Source: Enterococcus lactis (GTDB lineage Bacteria; Bacillota; Bacilli; Lactobacillales; Enterococcaceae). From it: DNA of 64,000 nucleotides. The stretch covers positions 62,001-126,000 of the forward strand of contig NZ_BNJW01000002.1 of assembly GCF_015751045.1 (NCBI RefSeq), given 5' to 3'. A program made the translations under genes and the position numbers. A model generated the notes under the pieces. The model had not been told where the DNA came from, searched no databases, and worked only from the letters and a program-made list of their open reading frames with translations. This document shows, piece after piece, positions 55,725-64,000 of the stretch (the first letter of the stretch is position 1; each line of letters starts with the position of its first letter).

Positions 55725-56495
55725 CTAACTTCTCAATCCTCTTCCTTTATTGATCAGATACCAAGTAACAGCGTACAAAACAACGATGAATAACACAAGT
55801 ACGATCATCGATGTTGCTACTGGCACATCGATCGTTCCAAGGAATCCGTAACGGAAACCGGAGATCATATAAACGATCGGATTGACTTTCGAAACAGCTT
55901 GCCAAAAGGGCGGTAACATCGAGATGGCATAGAAAACGCCACCTAGATAAGTTAACGGCTGCAAGACAAATGTAGGCACGATCGATACATCATCATAAGA
56001 CTGAGCAAAAATCCCGTTGAGCAGACCTGCTAACGAAAACAAGATTGCCGTCATCAATAATGTAATGATGACCATGAACCATGAATACACATGAAGTGGT
56101 ACAAAGAACAAGGAAATGATCGTTACGAGAGAGCCGACGAGAATACTACGACCCACTCCGCCAATCACAAAGCCCCAAATGATCACATGGGTAGGAACAG
56201 GTGCTACCAAGATTTCTTCGATGTTTTTCTGGAATTTTTGAGAGAAGAAGGACGAAGAAACGTTGGCATACGAACTAGTGATAGCAGACATCATAATCAA
56301 ACCAGGCACGATGAATTCCATATATGAAAAACCACCCATGTCACCGATCCGACCACCGATCATTTTTCCGAAAATAACAAAGTACAAGGATGTCGTGATC
56401 ACTGGCGGAACCAGTGTTTGGACCCAGATACGCAAATAGCGGTTCGTTTCCTTGATAGCTAAACTTTTTAATGCAGTAAAATAAAGATTAAACAT
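55725..56495 (-). CDS. ABC-2 type transporter permease
   Basis: 256 residues, six membrane segments. The ABC-2 family pattern is seen in ETNRYLRIWVQTLVPPVITT at the N-terminus and YLGGVFYAISMLPPFWQAVS and NPIVYMISGFRYGFLG near the end, close to YadH. It forms a dimeric channel with the adjacent ATPase. The substrate of this YadGH-like exporter is unknown. The start at 56495 (MFNLYFTAL) follows GGAGGAG and overlaps the ATPase gene by 8 nt. Confidence 0.9.
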   Translation of the reverse strand: MFNLYFTALKSLAIKETNRYLRIWVQTLVPPVITTSLYFVIFGKMIGGRIGDMGGFSYMEFIVPGLIMMSAITSSYANVSSSFFSQKFQKNIEEILVAPVPTHVIIWGFVIGGVGRSILVGSLVTIISLFFVPLHVYSWFMVIITLLMTAILFSLAGLLNGIFAQSYDDVSIVPTFVLQPLTYLGGVFYAISMLPPFWQAVSKVNPIVYMISGFRYGFLGTIDVPVATSMIVLVLFIVVLYAVTWYLINKGRGLRS

Positions 56496-57423
56496 TTTTC
56501 TCCTCCGTATGATCATTTTCTTCTGTGATTTTCAAGAACAGTTCTTCTAAACGATTCGACTTATTCCTCATAGAAAGAACTTTGATTCCTTGTCTTGTCA
56601 GCTGATCGAAGATTCCGTTCACCCCTTGATTTCGTTCAACTTCGACAGCGATTGTCTGTTCATCTTCAAATGTACAAGCGTATCCTTCAATCACAGGTTT
56701 GGTCTCATATGGCGCTAAATCAAAGATAAATGTTTCAAATTGCAATTTGGATAGAAGCTCTTTCATACTAGTATTCTCGATCAGTTCACCTGATTGGATG
56801 ATCCCGATGTTACGACAAAGCATTTCAGCTTCTTCTAAATAATGCGTTGTTAAAATGATCGTTGTACCATGTTCGTTCAATTCTCGGAGAAACTCCCACA
56901 TCTCGCGTCTCAATTCAATATCGACTCCTGCTGTTGGTTCATCCAAGATCAGCAAACGTGGTTCATGCATCAATGCCCTAGCAATCATCAGTCTTCGCTT
57001 CATTCCCCCGGAAAGCATACGTGCACGGACATTTCTCTTTTCCCAAAGATTGGACTGCTTCAAATATTTTTCGCTGCGTTTCATCGCTTCTTTGCGAGAG
57101 ACACCGTAGTAACCTGCTTGATTCACGACGATTTGCTGGACCGTTTCAAAGGGATTGAAATTGAACTCTTGCGGGACTAATCCAATCTGTTGCTTTGCTC
57201 GGACTAGATCCGTATCCAGATCATAACCGAAGACCTTCACTTTTCCAGATGTTTTATTAACTAAAGAAGTAATGATTCCGATCGTTGTAGACTTTCCAGC
57301 TCCATTTGGTCCTAATAGCGCATAGAAATCTCCTTCTTTCACGGAGAGATCGATTCCTCGCAATGCTTCGACCCCACTTCCATAAACCTTTTTCAAATTA
57401 TTTATTTCAAGCGCATTTGCCAT
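56488..57423 (-). CDS. ABC transporter ATP-binding protein, YadG-like
   Basis: 311 residues. Walker A ALLGPNGAGKSTTIGI, Q-loop LVPQEFNFNPFET, signature MLSGGMKRRLMIARAL, Walker B LLILDEPTAGVDIE and the H-loop ILTTHYLEEAEML. A C-terminal extension (about 215-311) is regulatory. It powers the ABC-2 permease encoded directly downstream. A TACAAT -10-like hexamer lies about 35 nt before the start. Confidence 0.93.
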   Translation of the reverse strand: MANALEINNLKKVYGSGVEALRGIDLSVKEGDFYALLGPNGAGKSTTIGIITSLVNKTSGKVKVFGYDLDTDLVRAKQQIGLVPQEFNFNPFETVQQIVVNQAGYYGVSRKEAMKRSEKYLKQSNLWEKRNVRARMLSGGMKRRLMIARALMHEPRLLILDEPTAGVDIELRREMWEFLRELNEHGTTIILTTHYLEEAEMLCRNIGIIQSGELIENTSMKELLSKLQFETFIFDLAPYETKPVIEGYACTFEDEQTIAVEVERNQGVNGIFDQLTRQGIKVLSMRNKSNRLEELFLKITEENDHTEEKNV

Positions 57424-57738
57424 TTATTTCCTATCTCCTTATAGACATGATTCTTTATTGTATCATGGAATACAGCAGATGAAAAAACAACTTGGTTCCA
57501 GCGAAAAATCAGGTTGCTGGGCTCAGGAAAATCTCCTAATAAAAGACATCAATCGGACGAAGTCAGACAACCTTTTCAGAAAAAACAAATCGAAGATAAA
57601 GGATTACTATTCATATGTGCAACAAAAGGAGCGTGAGACAAAAGTAAAGAACACTTTTGTCTCACGCTCTAAACACGTATAAACGGCGGAAGCAAAAGCC
57701 AAGATTTTTGATCCAATAAATACTTTCGATCACTTCGC
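57424..57738. other. 315-nt intergenic region with repeat copy J
   Basis: Contains the 5' region of the ABC operon and palindromic repeat J at 57629-57690. The stretch 57480-57625 shows nothing I can assign; short frames there lack ribosome-binding sites. Confidence 0.5.
57629..57690 (+). repeat. EFAR-like palindromic repeat, copy J (head only)
   Basis: Perfect 17-bp stem GAGCGTGAGACAAAAGT with its complement ending at 57669, followed by AAACACGTATAAACGGCG. It is nearly the same as copy A, with compensatory G/A and C/T changes in the stem. It probably terminates the convergent mutS-like gene's neighbour on either strand. Confidence 0.85.
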
Positions 57739-59388
57739 CTATCCCAATACATGCCACTGCCGCTTTTCATCAAATGACGCAGCTTCCGTTTTTGCGGTTT
57801 CTACTAAAGTCTCTGGGTAATCCAAAACTTTCAGCAAGGCAATCGCATTTCGGGTCCTTGAAGGTCCTTCTTTTAATTTGAAATCAAAACTGATTCCTTT
57901 TCCTTCTGTTACTTGTTCTTCAAAGTGGACATTCTCACAATAATTCTTTAAAATCTCTGTCAATTCGATATCATGTGTGGCGACAAATGCTAAAGATGGA
58001 TACTCCGCAAGCCACCGAACGACTGAAGCGGAAGAAGCAATCCGTTCGATCGTATTTGTTCCTTTTAAAATCTCATCTACGAAGCAGTAGCAGCGTTCTT
58101 TGGAAGCCACTTGGTCCAACAAACGTTTGATCGATTTGATTTCTGAAACAAAATAACTGTCGCCTTCAAATAAATCATCTTCGATTGCCATGGAAGTCAA
58201 CACATGTCCAGGTTGCAGGGTAAACTGTTCTGCAATCGCTGTTTGGATCGTCTGTGCTAGAATACAGCTGATAGCTATACTTTTGACATACGTAGATTTT
58301 CCTGATGCATTGGAACCCGTGACTAATGTATTCTTCTGCCAGTTGACTGGATTCACTACCGCTTCTTTTAATAATGGATAATAGATATCTTTCGCTGTCA
58401 CACCGCCCTCAGTAAATTCCGGACGGCAAGTGATGGGCATATAAGTACGGTAATTCAATACTGCGGCGGCTACTTCCAGTTCTCCCAGCAGTTCCCACAG
58501 CTTGATAGCTTCAGTTGAATGCTTTTCTAATTTAGTGAGAACGAAATGATAGGAGATAAATGGCAGCATGAACATGATGTTGACATATTCAAAAATCAAC
58601 TCTGCTTCACTCCCGCTCTTCATACGAAATGAAAAACCTAATTTAGGGATGTCTCTTAATGGTTTAGTTTGCTGCTTCAGCTCTTCTTGAAGTGGTGTCG
58701 GCAGTTTTGCTAACTGATTGGCGGCTGAAATCGTTGAAACCAAATAACTCATGCTATTCAGCTCTGTTTCTAGTGTTTGTTTCTTCACTAGATAATAGAC
58801 CGTATTGAATACTAACCCACCGATTGCCAAATAGATTCCTAGTACTTGACCTAAAAGAAGCAAACCTACACCCACCAGCGGAAGCAAGCCAAGAAAAATA
58901 AATAAACCTACGCGTCCAATCTTTTTACTTTTTCCATCCGCTAGATATTGTTTTGCAAAATTATGATCTTTTTTTCCTAAACGAGCGAATTGATATTGGA
59001 TTTTTTCTCTCAGTTGAGGATTTTCCTGATAAAAAGCAATCAGTTTTTCTAACTGCTGATCTTCGCCAAAATCAAAGCTGCGTAAACGTTGATACAACGC
59101 TTCTGAACCTACACTAGAATAGGTACTGTTGATCCCTTCGAATACTTCGAACATATCCAGGTCATACCAAGTAAGATCGTCGATTTCGCTATCCCATGAA
59201 CGGAACTTCTTCTCCGTGAGCCATGCTTCCTTCAAGCTTTCTTCTTTATCAAATCTCGGTTGATAAGGAATTTTTCCCCATTTGCTACGAACTGTTTCCT
59301 TTAATTTCAAACGTGAAAAAATTTCTAAAGCAACTAATAAAATAACAGCCGCAATAATAATTGAAATGATAAATTCTCTTTGACCCAT
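57739..59388 (-). CDS. Membrane-anchored MutS-like ATPase
   Basis: 549 residues. One membrane helix at the N-terminus (FIISIIIAAVILLVALEIF) and a pair near 160-205. Then a core/lever-like helical region, and a C-terminal MutS ATPase domain: Walker A NTLVTGSNASGKSTYVKSIA, then SYFVSEIKSIKRLLDQV, Walker B CYCFVDEILKGTNTIERI and THDIELTEI. The mismatch-recognition and connector domains of MutS are absent. It is a known but uncharacterised MutS-related family in Firmicutes; the membrane anchor argues against mismatch repair. GGAGAGGG precedes the ATG. Confidence 0.85.
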   Translation of the reverse strand: MGQREFIISIIIAAVILLVALEIFSRLKLKETVRSKWGKIPYQPRFDKEESLKEAWLTEKKFRSWDSEIDDLTWYDLDMFEVFEGINSTYSSVGSEALYQRLRSFDFGEDQQLEKLIAFYQENPQLREKIQYQFARLGKKDHNFAKQYLADGKSKKIGRVGLFIFLGLLPLVGVGLLLLGQVLGIYLAIGGLVFNTVYYLVKKQTLETELNSMSYLVSTISAANQLAKLPTPLQEELKQQTKPLRDIPKLGFSFRMKSGSEAELIFEYVNIMFMLPFISYHFVLTKLEKHSTEAIKLWELLGELEVAAAVLNYRTYMPITCRPEFTEGGVTAKDIYYPLLKEAVVNPVNWQKNTLVTGSNASGKSTYVKSIAISCILAQTIQTAIAEQFTLQPGHVLTSMAIEDDLFEGDSYFVSEIKSIKRLLDQVASKERCYCFVDEILKGTNTIERIASSASVVRWLAEYPSLAFVATHDIELTEILKNYCENVHFEEQVTEGKGISFDFKLKEGPSRTRNAIALLKVLDYPETLVETAKTEAASFDEKRQWHVLG

Positions 59389-59453
59389 ATCCCTCTCCGT
59401 TCCTTTATTTGTTAGCTTTAGTATAGCACTGTTGCGCTATTTGAAAAGGGGGT

Positions 59454-59488
59454 AAAAAAACACCTTTCAAAATAAAAGGTGTTTTTTT
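59454..59488. terminator. terminator after the GH38 gene
   Basis: AAAAAAACACCTTT, a short loop, AAAGGTGTTTTTTT: perfect 14-bp stem ending in a T-run on the minus strand. It closes the mannoside PTS operon. Confidence 0.9.
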
Positions 59489-59504
59489 CTTGTATATTAC
59501 ATAT

Positions 59505-62108
59505 TTATCTCTCATTTATCAAAATTGACAAATAATCATAGGGAGGAATTGTTGTTAATTCTTGTTTATTCTCCAGTGCATTGACAACTGTCCCAAGGGA
59601 AAGGATAGCCTCAGGTACTATTTTTTCTTGTTCTGTTGGATTAGCTAAGCGAAGAACAAATCCTTGTTCATGAAAATAAGAAGGATAAATCGATGATACA
59701 ATTAAGTCTTCAGGTAATTCAATCAATGAAAATTTACGAGGAACATCAAGTTCGTTTTGTAATGGCCAAATCTTGTTATCTAACCTGTGAATAAATACAT
59801 TCAGTTTCTGCTTTTGATAAGAAATAGATTGTTCTAACCGTTTTTCTGCCTGTTTTGCCACTTTGAACTCATTAAATCTTCCTTCTTCTACATTAAATCC
59901 AAAAGTGACTTTATACTCACCTATTTCTTGAGCTAGCGGTGTTTCCATCATGACATGCCCTTCATTTGTCGTATCTCCTGAAGCTCGCCCAGGTCGCCAA
60001 GCAAGATTAGGTTTTCCAAGTTCCCCTGTTGTTGAAAATAAGGTTATGATCAATTGATTTTCTATACGTTCATACTCTTTTAAACCATCTGCATAAAAAG
60101 TAAAATAATGATCATTTTCTGCCACAGAGACACTCTTATCGAATATTTCTAAATTAACAGGTTTCTCTACCATAGTTTCTGACCAATCCGGAGGAATGAC
60201 ATCAGGGGTATTTTCAATAAATCCGTTTTGAATTTGTGCAATTGATTTTTCAGATTTATCTAAAACATTAATTGCTAAGCGCATACGATGCGAGTAAACA
60301 GTATTATGAATTTTGAGTGTGCCTTCAACGATTTGACTTTCTCCCAGACTGAACGATATTTCATAAGATATTTCTTCCATTTCGGGTTTTTCAGATAAAC
60401 GATCTTTTAAATTTTTAGGAAGTTGAGCTTTTCCGTAAACAACTAATGTTTCTTGTAAAGAATCTTTATATACTTTAGCTGTTTCAAATTTTAGAGATAG
60501 TTCTGTATCTCCTTCTAATGGTGAATAATCATACGTATCGCCATCATTTGCTGAATCGATCAAATGAACGAAATCAAGATATTGTCTATCTCCAACTATC
60601 AAATTCAAGTGCCCATCCTTAAAAAAAAGTTTATATTTATTGTTACTTATCTCAGTTTTGTCTATCTCGATTGCTGTTTCTAATTTTTCATTATTTTTCT
60701 CAAATTCAACAACAGTGTATCCTAGCGCTGGCACATTTACATTTATTTTTATGTCAAGTTCATAATAAGCTGGTTCATCAAAATATTCGAAACCTGTAGC
60801 AATCATCCGATAAGCATTTTTCCGTTCTGGAAAATAAACTTCTTTTTCAATGATATTATAGGGACTGCCTTTGAAATGTATTTTCTTTGAATCAGCTACT
60901 ACATGCACGATTTTCGATCCACTATAATTCTCAGTCGTTGTGTTGAAAACAAGGACTTCATTCGATTTTAGCTTTAATGCATCAGCCATCCGTTTTACAA
61001 TAAGGTTTTCGATTCCGTCGGCTATCTCATTAGCTTCTTTGATCCGATGGAAAATATCTTCCGCAACATTATCTGAAACACAGCCACCAATACTATCATG
61101 AGCCTGGTTTTGCAAAATCTTTTTCCATAACCGACGAAGTAGGCCTTTACTGATATGGATACCATTTCTTTCTGCAATCAGCATGAGTGGCTCAACTCGT
61201 TTTAAAATTTTTTGTTCCAATTTAAAATTTTCTATTTTCATTTTTGTTCTTACTGAGCCAATCGAACGATGAACACGAGAGTAAACCGGCTGACGAAGTT
61301 CACCTTTATATTCAGGTAATTCTTTTTTATTTTTGATAACTTCTACATAAGAAGGATAGTCTGAAATAATATTGTGGAATTTACTGTATTTATTCAACTT
61401 CTCTACGACTTGATCAAAATTTAAAATCATTGACTTTTGATCTACACCCGAAGGTACTAAAATATCTTTGTTTTTTCCTTGCATATGAAGCATTTCAACT
61501 GCTTCATCCAACTTTTCTTTTGCAAATTCAGGAATATCTTTAATTGCGTCTAAGGTCATCATTCCAGTCATATAACCAAATGGAAAATTCATGGCATAAA
61601 CAAATTTATCTCCTAATCCGTTCCAGATAAAGTAAGGAGATGGAACCATCGTTTCAAAGTTTAATCCTCGCCAACACATGAAATTATCGATTTCTACTTG
61701 ATGAAAAAGTGTAGGCAAATTCGCATTGAACCCAAACGTGTCAGGCAAATACCCTACCATCATTGGATCTCCATATTTAAGGATCGTATCACTGATCCCA
61801 ATCATTAAGTTTCTTAAAATTGATTCAGCATCCACTAATAAGGCATCTGTTTGTGCATACCACGGTCCCACGAATAGTTGTCCTGTTTTCATCAGTCGTT
61901 GGATAACCTTAAGCTTTTGCGGATTGATCTCCAAATACTCATCGACGATTGAAGTTTGTCCATCTAAACAAAAGTTTACTTTAGGGTTCCTTTCCAATTC
62001 ATCTAGAACTTCAGTAAAGACCTGATCAGACAATACGATGGCATCTTCATTTGTAAAATACCATTCTCTGTCCCAGTGCGTGTGTTGAATTATATGTGCA
62101 TTGACCAT
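59505..62108 (-). CDS. GH38 alpha-mannosidase
   Basis: 867 residues. The N-terminal catalytic domain has QHTHWDREWYFTNEDAIVLS (zinc His and Asp), then VGYLPDTFGFNANLPTLFHQ with the nucleophile Asp in LPDTFG, and KILQNQAHDSIGGCVSDNVA with the third zinc ligands. The middle helical and C-terminal beta domains are complete. The bacterial MngB-like branch acts on phosphorylated mannosides from a PTS, for example mannosylglycerate 6-phosphate in E. coli. The actual sugar here is inferred only as an alpha-mannoside. It is the last gene of the PTS operon. Confidence 0.92.
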   Translation of the reverse strand: MVNAHIIQHTHWDREWYFTNEDAIVLSDQVFTEVLDELERNPKVNFCLDGQTSIVDEYLEINPQKLKVIQRLMKTGQLFVGPWYAQTDALLVDAESILRNLMIGISDTILKYGDPMMVGYLPDTFGFNANLPTLFHQVEIDNFMCWRGLNFETMVPSPYFIWNGLGDKFVYAMNFPFGYMTGMMTLDAIKDIPEFAKEKLDEAVEMLHMQGKNKDILVPSGVDQKSMILNFDQVVEKLNKYSKFHNIISDYPSYVEVIKNKKELPEYKGELRQPVYSRVHRSIGSVRTKMKIENFKLEQKILKRVEPLMLIAERNGIHISKGLLRRLWKKILQNQAHDSIGGCVSDNVAEDIFHRIKEANEIADGIENLIVKRMADALKLKSNEVLVFNTTTENYSGSKIVHVVADSKKIHFKGSPYNIIEKEVYFPERKNAYRMIATGFEYFDEPAYYELDIKINVNVPALGYTVVEFEKNNEKLETAIEIDKTEISNNKYKLFFKDGHLNLIVGDRQYLDFVHLIDSANDGDTYDYSPLEGDTELSLKFETAKVYKDSLQETLVVYGKAQLPKNLKDRLSEKPEMEEISYEISFSLGESQIVEGTLKIHNTVYSHRMRLAINVLDKSEKSIAQIQNGFIENTPDVIPPDWSETMVEKPVNLEIFDKSVSVAENDHYFTFYADGLKEYERIENQLIITLFSTTGELGKPNLAWRPGRASGDTTNEGHVMMETPLAQEIGEYKVTFGFNVEEGRFNEFKVAKQAEKRLEQSISYQKQKLNVFIHRLDNKIWPLQNELDVPRKFSLIELPEDLIVSSIYPSYFHEQGFVLRLANPTEQEKIVPEAILSLGTVVNALENKQELTTIPPYDYLSILINER

Positions 62109-62119
62109 GTCAGATTCCC

Positions 62120-63169
62120 CTACTTTCCTTCTTCTACTGAATTTACTTGTTGTTCTTTTTTATACTTGATGGATTTTAGTGCATTGACCATTAACGCTGT
62201 AACCACTCCTCCAATAACAATTGATACTAAATATAAAGGTATATTCGTAACAAAAGGAATCGCCATAAAGGTTGAAAGCATTGTTTCTTGTGTAACACCA
62301 AAAAATCCATTTAGACCACATGCTACTGCAGTGCCCACCACGATGCTCGGTATTACTCGTAAAGGATCTTTCACGGCAAACGGGATCGTCCCTTCAGTAA
62401 TCCCCACAAGGCCCATAATCATAGCTGTCTTTGCATTATCTCGTTCTGATTCATCATAGAGTTTTTTGTTTAAAATTGTTGCTAAAAACATTCCAAATGG
62501 CGGAATAGCAATTCCTAACAACATGGCTGTACTAGGTCCAAAGCTTCCGCTTGAAAAAGAAGCAACCCCAAAAGCATATGCAATTTTATTGATAGGTCCT
62601 CCCATATCAAACGCCATCATTCCTCCTAAAATAGCCGACATCAAAGCAGCATTTGCTCCTGACATGCCTTCTAGCCAATTAGTCAGTCCTGTTGTCATTG
62701 CTTGAATAGGCGTAGCTAGTACATACCATAATATGATTCCAACAACTAATGTAGTAACAAAAGGAATCAGCATAATTGATTTTAGACTAATAACTTGCAT
62801 CGGTACTTTTACTTTTTTCAATGCATTAGCTAAATAGCCACAAGCTAATCCAGCAACCATTCCTCCAATAAATCCCATACCAAGATTTTGACACATCATC
62901 CCAGTGATAAAAGCTGGTGCTAGACCGGGACGGTCAGCAATTGAATATGCGATATAGGCTGAAATCATCGGTACGATAAACTGTAATCCCGTCTGACCAA
63001 TCATTCGCAGGACTCCCCAGAATGTATCCGTCTGGTCCCAAACACCTGTGCCACCAAAAATGACTGCAATAGAAGTTAGTAACCCTGCTGCTACGACAAG
63101 CGGGATCATATAGGAAACCCCACTTTGGAAATGATTTAAAATTTCTCTTCCTTGTTTCTTGAATTCCAT
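62120..63169 (-). CDS. PTS fructose-family EIIC, mannoside type
   Basis: 349 residues with eight to ten membrane segments. FQSGVSYMIPLVVAAGLLTS at the N-terminus and GFIGGMVAGLACGYLANALK, GGPINKIAYAFGVASFSSG and MGLVGITEGTIPFAVKDPLR are EIIC-Fru signatures (the last around the substrate Glu). It translocates the sugar recognised with EIIB and EIIA. The start at 63169 (MEFKKQGREI) follows GGGGGAG. Confidence 0.92.
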   Translation of the reverse strand: MEFKKQGREILNHFQSGVSYMIPLVVAAGLLTSIAVIFGGTGVWDQTDTFWGVLRMIGQTGLQFIVPMISAYIAYSIADRPGLAPAFITGMMCQNLGMGFIGGMVAGLACGYLANALKKVKVPMQVISLKSIMLIPFVTTLVVGIILWYVLATPIQAMTTGLTNWLEGMSGANAALMSAILGGMMAFDMGGPINKIAYAFGVASFSSGSFGPSTAMLLGIAIPPFGMFLATILNKKLYDESERDNAKTAMIMGLVGITEGTIPFAVKDPLRVIPSIVVGTAVACGLNGFFGVTQETMLSTFMAIPFVTNIPLYLVSIVIGGVVTALMVNALKSIKYKKEQQVNSVEEGK

Positions 63170-63194
63170 TAGTAACTCCCCCACGATACATTTT

Positions 63195-63509
63195 TTATTT
63201 GTTAATTAATGCAATTGCTTCATCAATCGTCTCTTCACCATCTTTTACTACCTCTGAGGTTCCTACTATTAAAATCGGTTTACCATCAAAGCGACCTCGT
63301 TCTGAAACATTTGTATCTACTGCAAATATGACAACATCTGCCTCGGAAACATCCGAAATTGAAAGTTTGTTTTCTATCCCCATAGCCCCCTGTGTTTCTA
63401 CTTTAATATCTAACCCTTTCTTCTTCGCAAACTTTTCTAAATTAGCTTTTGCCATATAAGTATGGGCAATCCCTGCAATACATGCTGTTACTGCTACTAT
63501 TTTTGTCAT
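63195..63509 (-). CDS. PTS fructose-family EIIB
   Basis: 104 residues. The phosphorylation-loop Cys is in VAVTACIAGIAHTYMAKANL, the standard EIIB-Fru start, followed by VETQGAMGIENKLSISDVSE and AVDTNVSERGRF. It passes phosphate from EIIA to the sugar during uptake. AAGGAGG precedes the ATG, and it lies 25 nt upstream of eiiC. Confidence 0.95.
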   Translation of the reverse strand: MTKIVAVTACIAGIAHTYMAKANLEKFAKKKGLDIKVETQGAMGIENKLSISDVSEADVVIFAVDTNVSERGRFDGKPILIVGTSEVVKDGEETIDEAIALINK

Positions 63510-63524
63510 ATGAAATTCCTCCTT

Positions 63525-63971
63525 TTAAAATGATAGAGCTTTTACCAATTCTTTTTTATTTCTCGAATCTTTTATTCTTTTAACAAACTCGTCATCCATC
63601 AATCTTCCAGATAATTCTGCTAAAATACGTAAATGATTAGTACCTTTATCAGTGTCTTTTATTGCTAACAAAAAGACGAGATCAACTGGTTGATCATCTA
63701 ATGCGCCCCATTCAACAGACCGCTTTAACTTGGCTACAGCCACTGTTGATTCAATTACTGCTAGGCTTTTGCCATGAGGAATGGCGATATTTTTCCCAAT
63801 TCCTGTGGTCATATGGTTTTCTCTGTCAAATACGTCTTTTTGAAATTGTTTGTGGTCAGACACAAACCCATTAGTCTCTAACAATTTCGATAATTTTTCG
63901 ACTACACTTTTTTTATCAGATGCATTTAAATCTATCACTATATTATTTATATTGATTTTTTCACTGATCAT
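63525..63971 (-). CDS. PTS fructose/mannitol-type EIIA
   Basis: 148 residues. The active His is in NHMTTGIGKNIAIPHGKSLA (PHGK), with VDLVFLLAIKDTDKGTNHLR and ILAELSGRLMDDEFVKRIKD following, the PTS_EIIA_2 pattern. It is the first gene visible of a four-gene operon EIIA-EIIB-EIIC-GH38. The promoter and any regulator lie beyond the window edge. AGAAGG precedes the ATG. Confidence 0.95.
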   Translation of the reverse strand: MISEKININNIVIDLNASDKKSVVEKLSKLLETNGFVSDHKQFQKDVFDRENHMTTGIGKNIAIPHGKSLAVIESTVAVAKLKRSVEWGALDDQPVDLVFLLAIKDTDKGTNHLRILAELSGRLMDDEFVKRIKDSRNKKELVKALSF

Positions 63972-64000
63972 TTATAAGCCTTCTTTCAATATATAAACTA

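Overview
The window is a low-GC Firmicute chromosome segment, almost certainly Enterococcus faecium. The strongest marker is an ABC-F gene at 17871-19349 that I recognise as msrC, the species-typical macrolide/streptogramin B protection gene. The order sigH-yacP-rlmB-mrnC-cysS-cysE-gltX-yacL-radA-dut, the GlcNAc PTS with its antiterminator, and dispersed EFAR-like palindromic repeats fit the same genus. I see no rRNA, tRNA, CRISPR array, insertion sequence or prophage. All identifications come from reading the sequence and from memory of families; no search was run.

Layout. 1-14.5 kb is core: an M16 peptidase-like gene (cut by the window edge), mscL, an ElaA-like acetyltransferase, veg, the conserved RNA/translation block with a cysteine T-box before cysE-cysS, radA and dut, then proBA on the opposite strand. 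14.5-20.8 kb holds an MFS exporter with a divergent PadR regulator, msrC with an attenuator-type leader peptide, and a nitroreductase with a MarR regulator. 20.9-28.8 kb is a GlcNAc-themed cluster: two secreted glucosaminidase-family proteins facing each other, then a BglG-type antiterminator and a GlcNAc-type PTS EIICBA with a readable promoter, cre site, RAT and terminator. 29-34.2 kb carries small redox and regulator genes (NmrA-like/Rrf2, GyrI-like/AraC) and a SWIM-domain protein.

34.3-51.5 kb is the most unusual part. A beta-xyloside operon (GH43 xylosidase, ABC binding protein, two permeases, xylulokinase) sits directly downstream of a type VII secretion locus (rgg-like regulator, esxA, esaA, essA, esaB, essB, essC). 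The two are joined by an in-frame fusion: the last 74 codons of the 'essC' frame read as the C-terminus of xylose isomerase (XylA). A deletion has apparently removed the end of essC, any further T7SS genes and most of xylA. essC has also lost the Walker A loop of its first ATPase domain by an in-frame deletion, and esaA carries an in-frame amber codon. The secretion system is therefore probably dead although esxA, essA, esaB and essB look intact. The xylose import operon lacks its isomerase and any visible promoter of its own.

52-64 kb returns to ordinary content: azlCD, a quinone-oxidoreductase-like MDR, a tRNA-dihydrouridine synthase, an ABC-2 exporter pair, a membrane-anchored MutS-like ATPase, and a mannoside PTS (EIIA, EIIB, EIIC) with a GH38 alpha-mannosidase.

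Across the window at least ten copies of one modular palindromic repeat lie at the 3' ends of genes. Each has a terminator-like head hairpin, followed in the fuller copies by one or two ~110-120 bp modules that begin AAACGGTGTTC and end TCACAACCTCT. Other regulatory signals of note are a perfect 13-bp hairpin that buries the sigH ribosome-binding site, an exact PadR-type operator, and a paired MarR-type operator.
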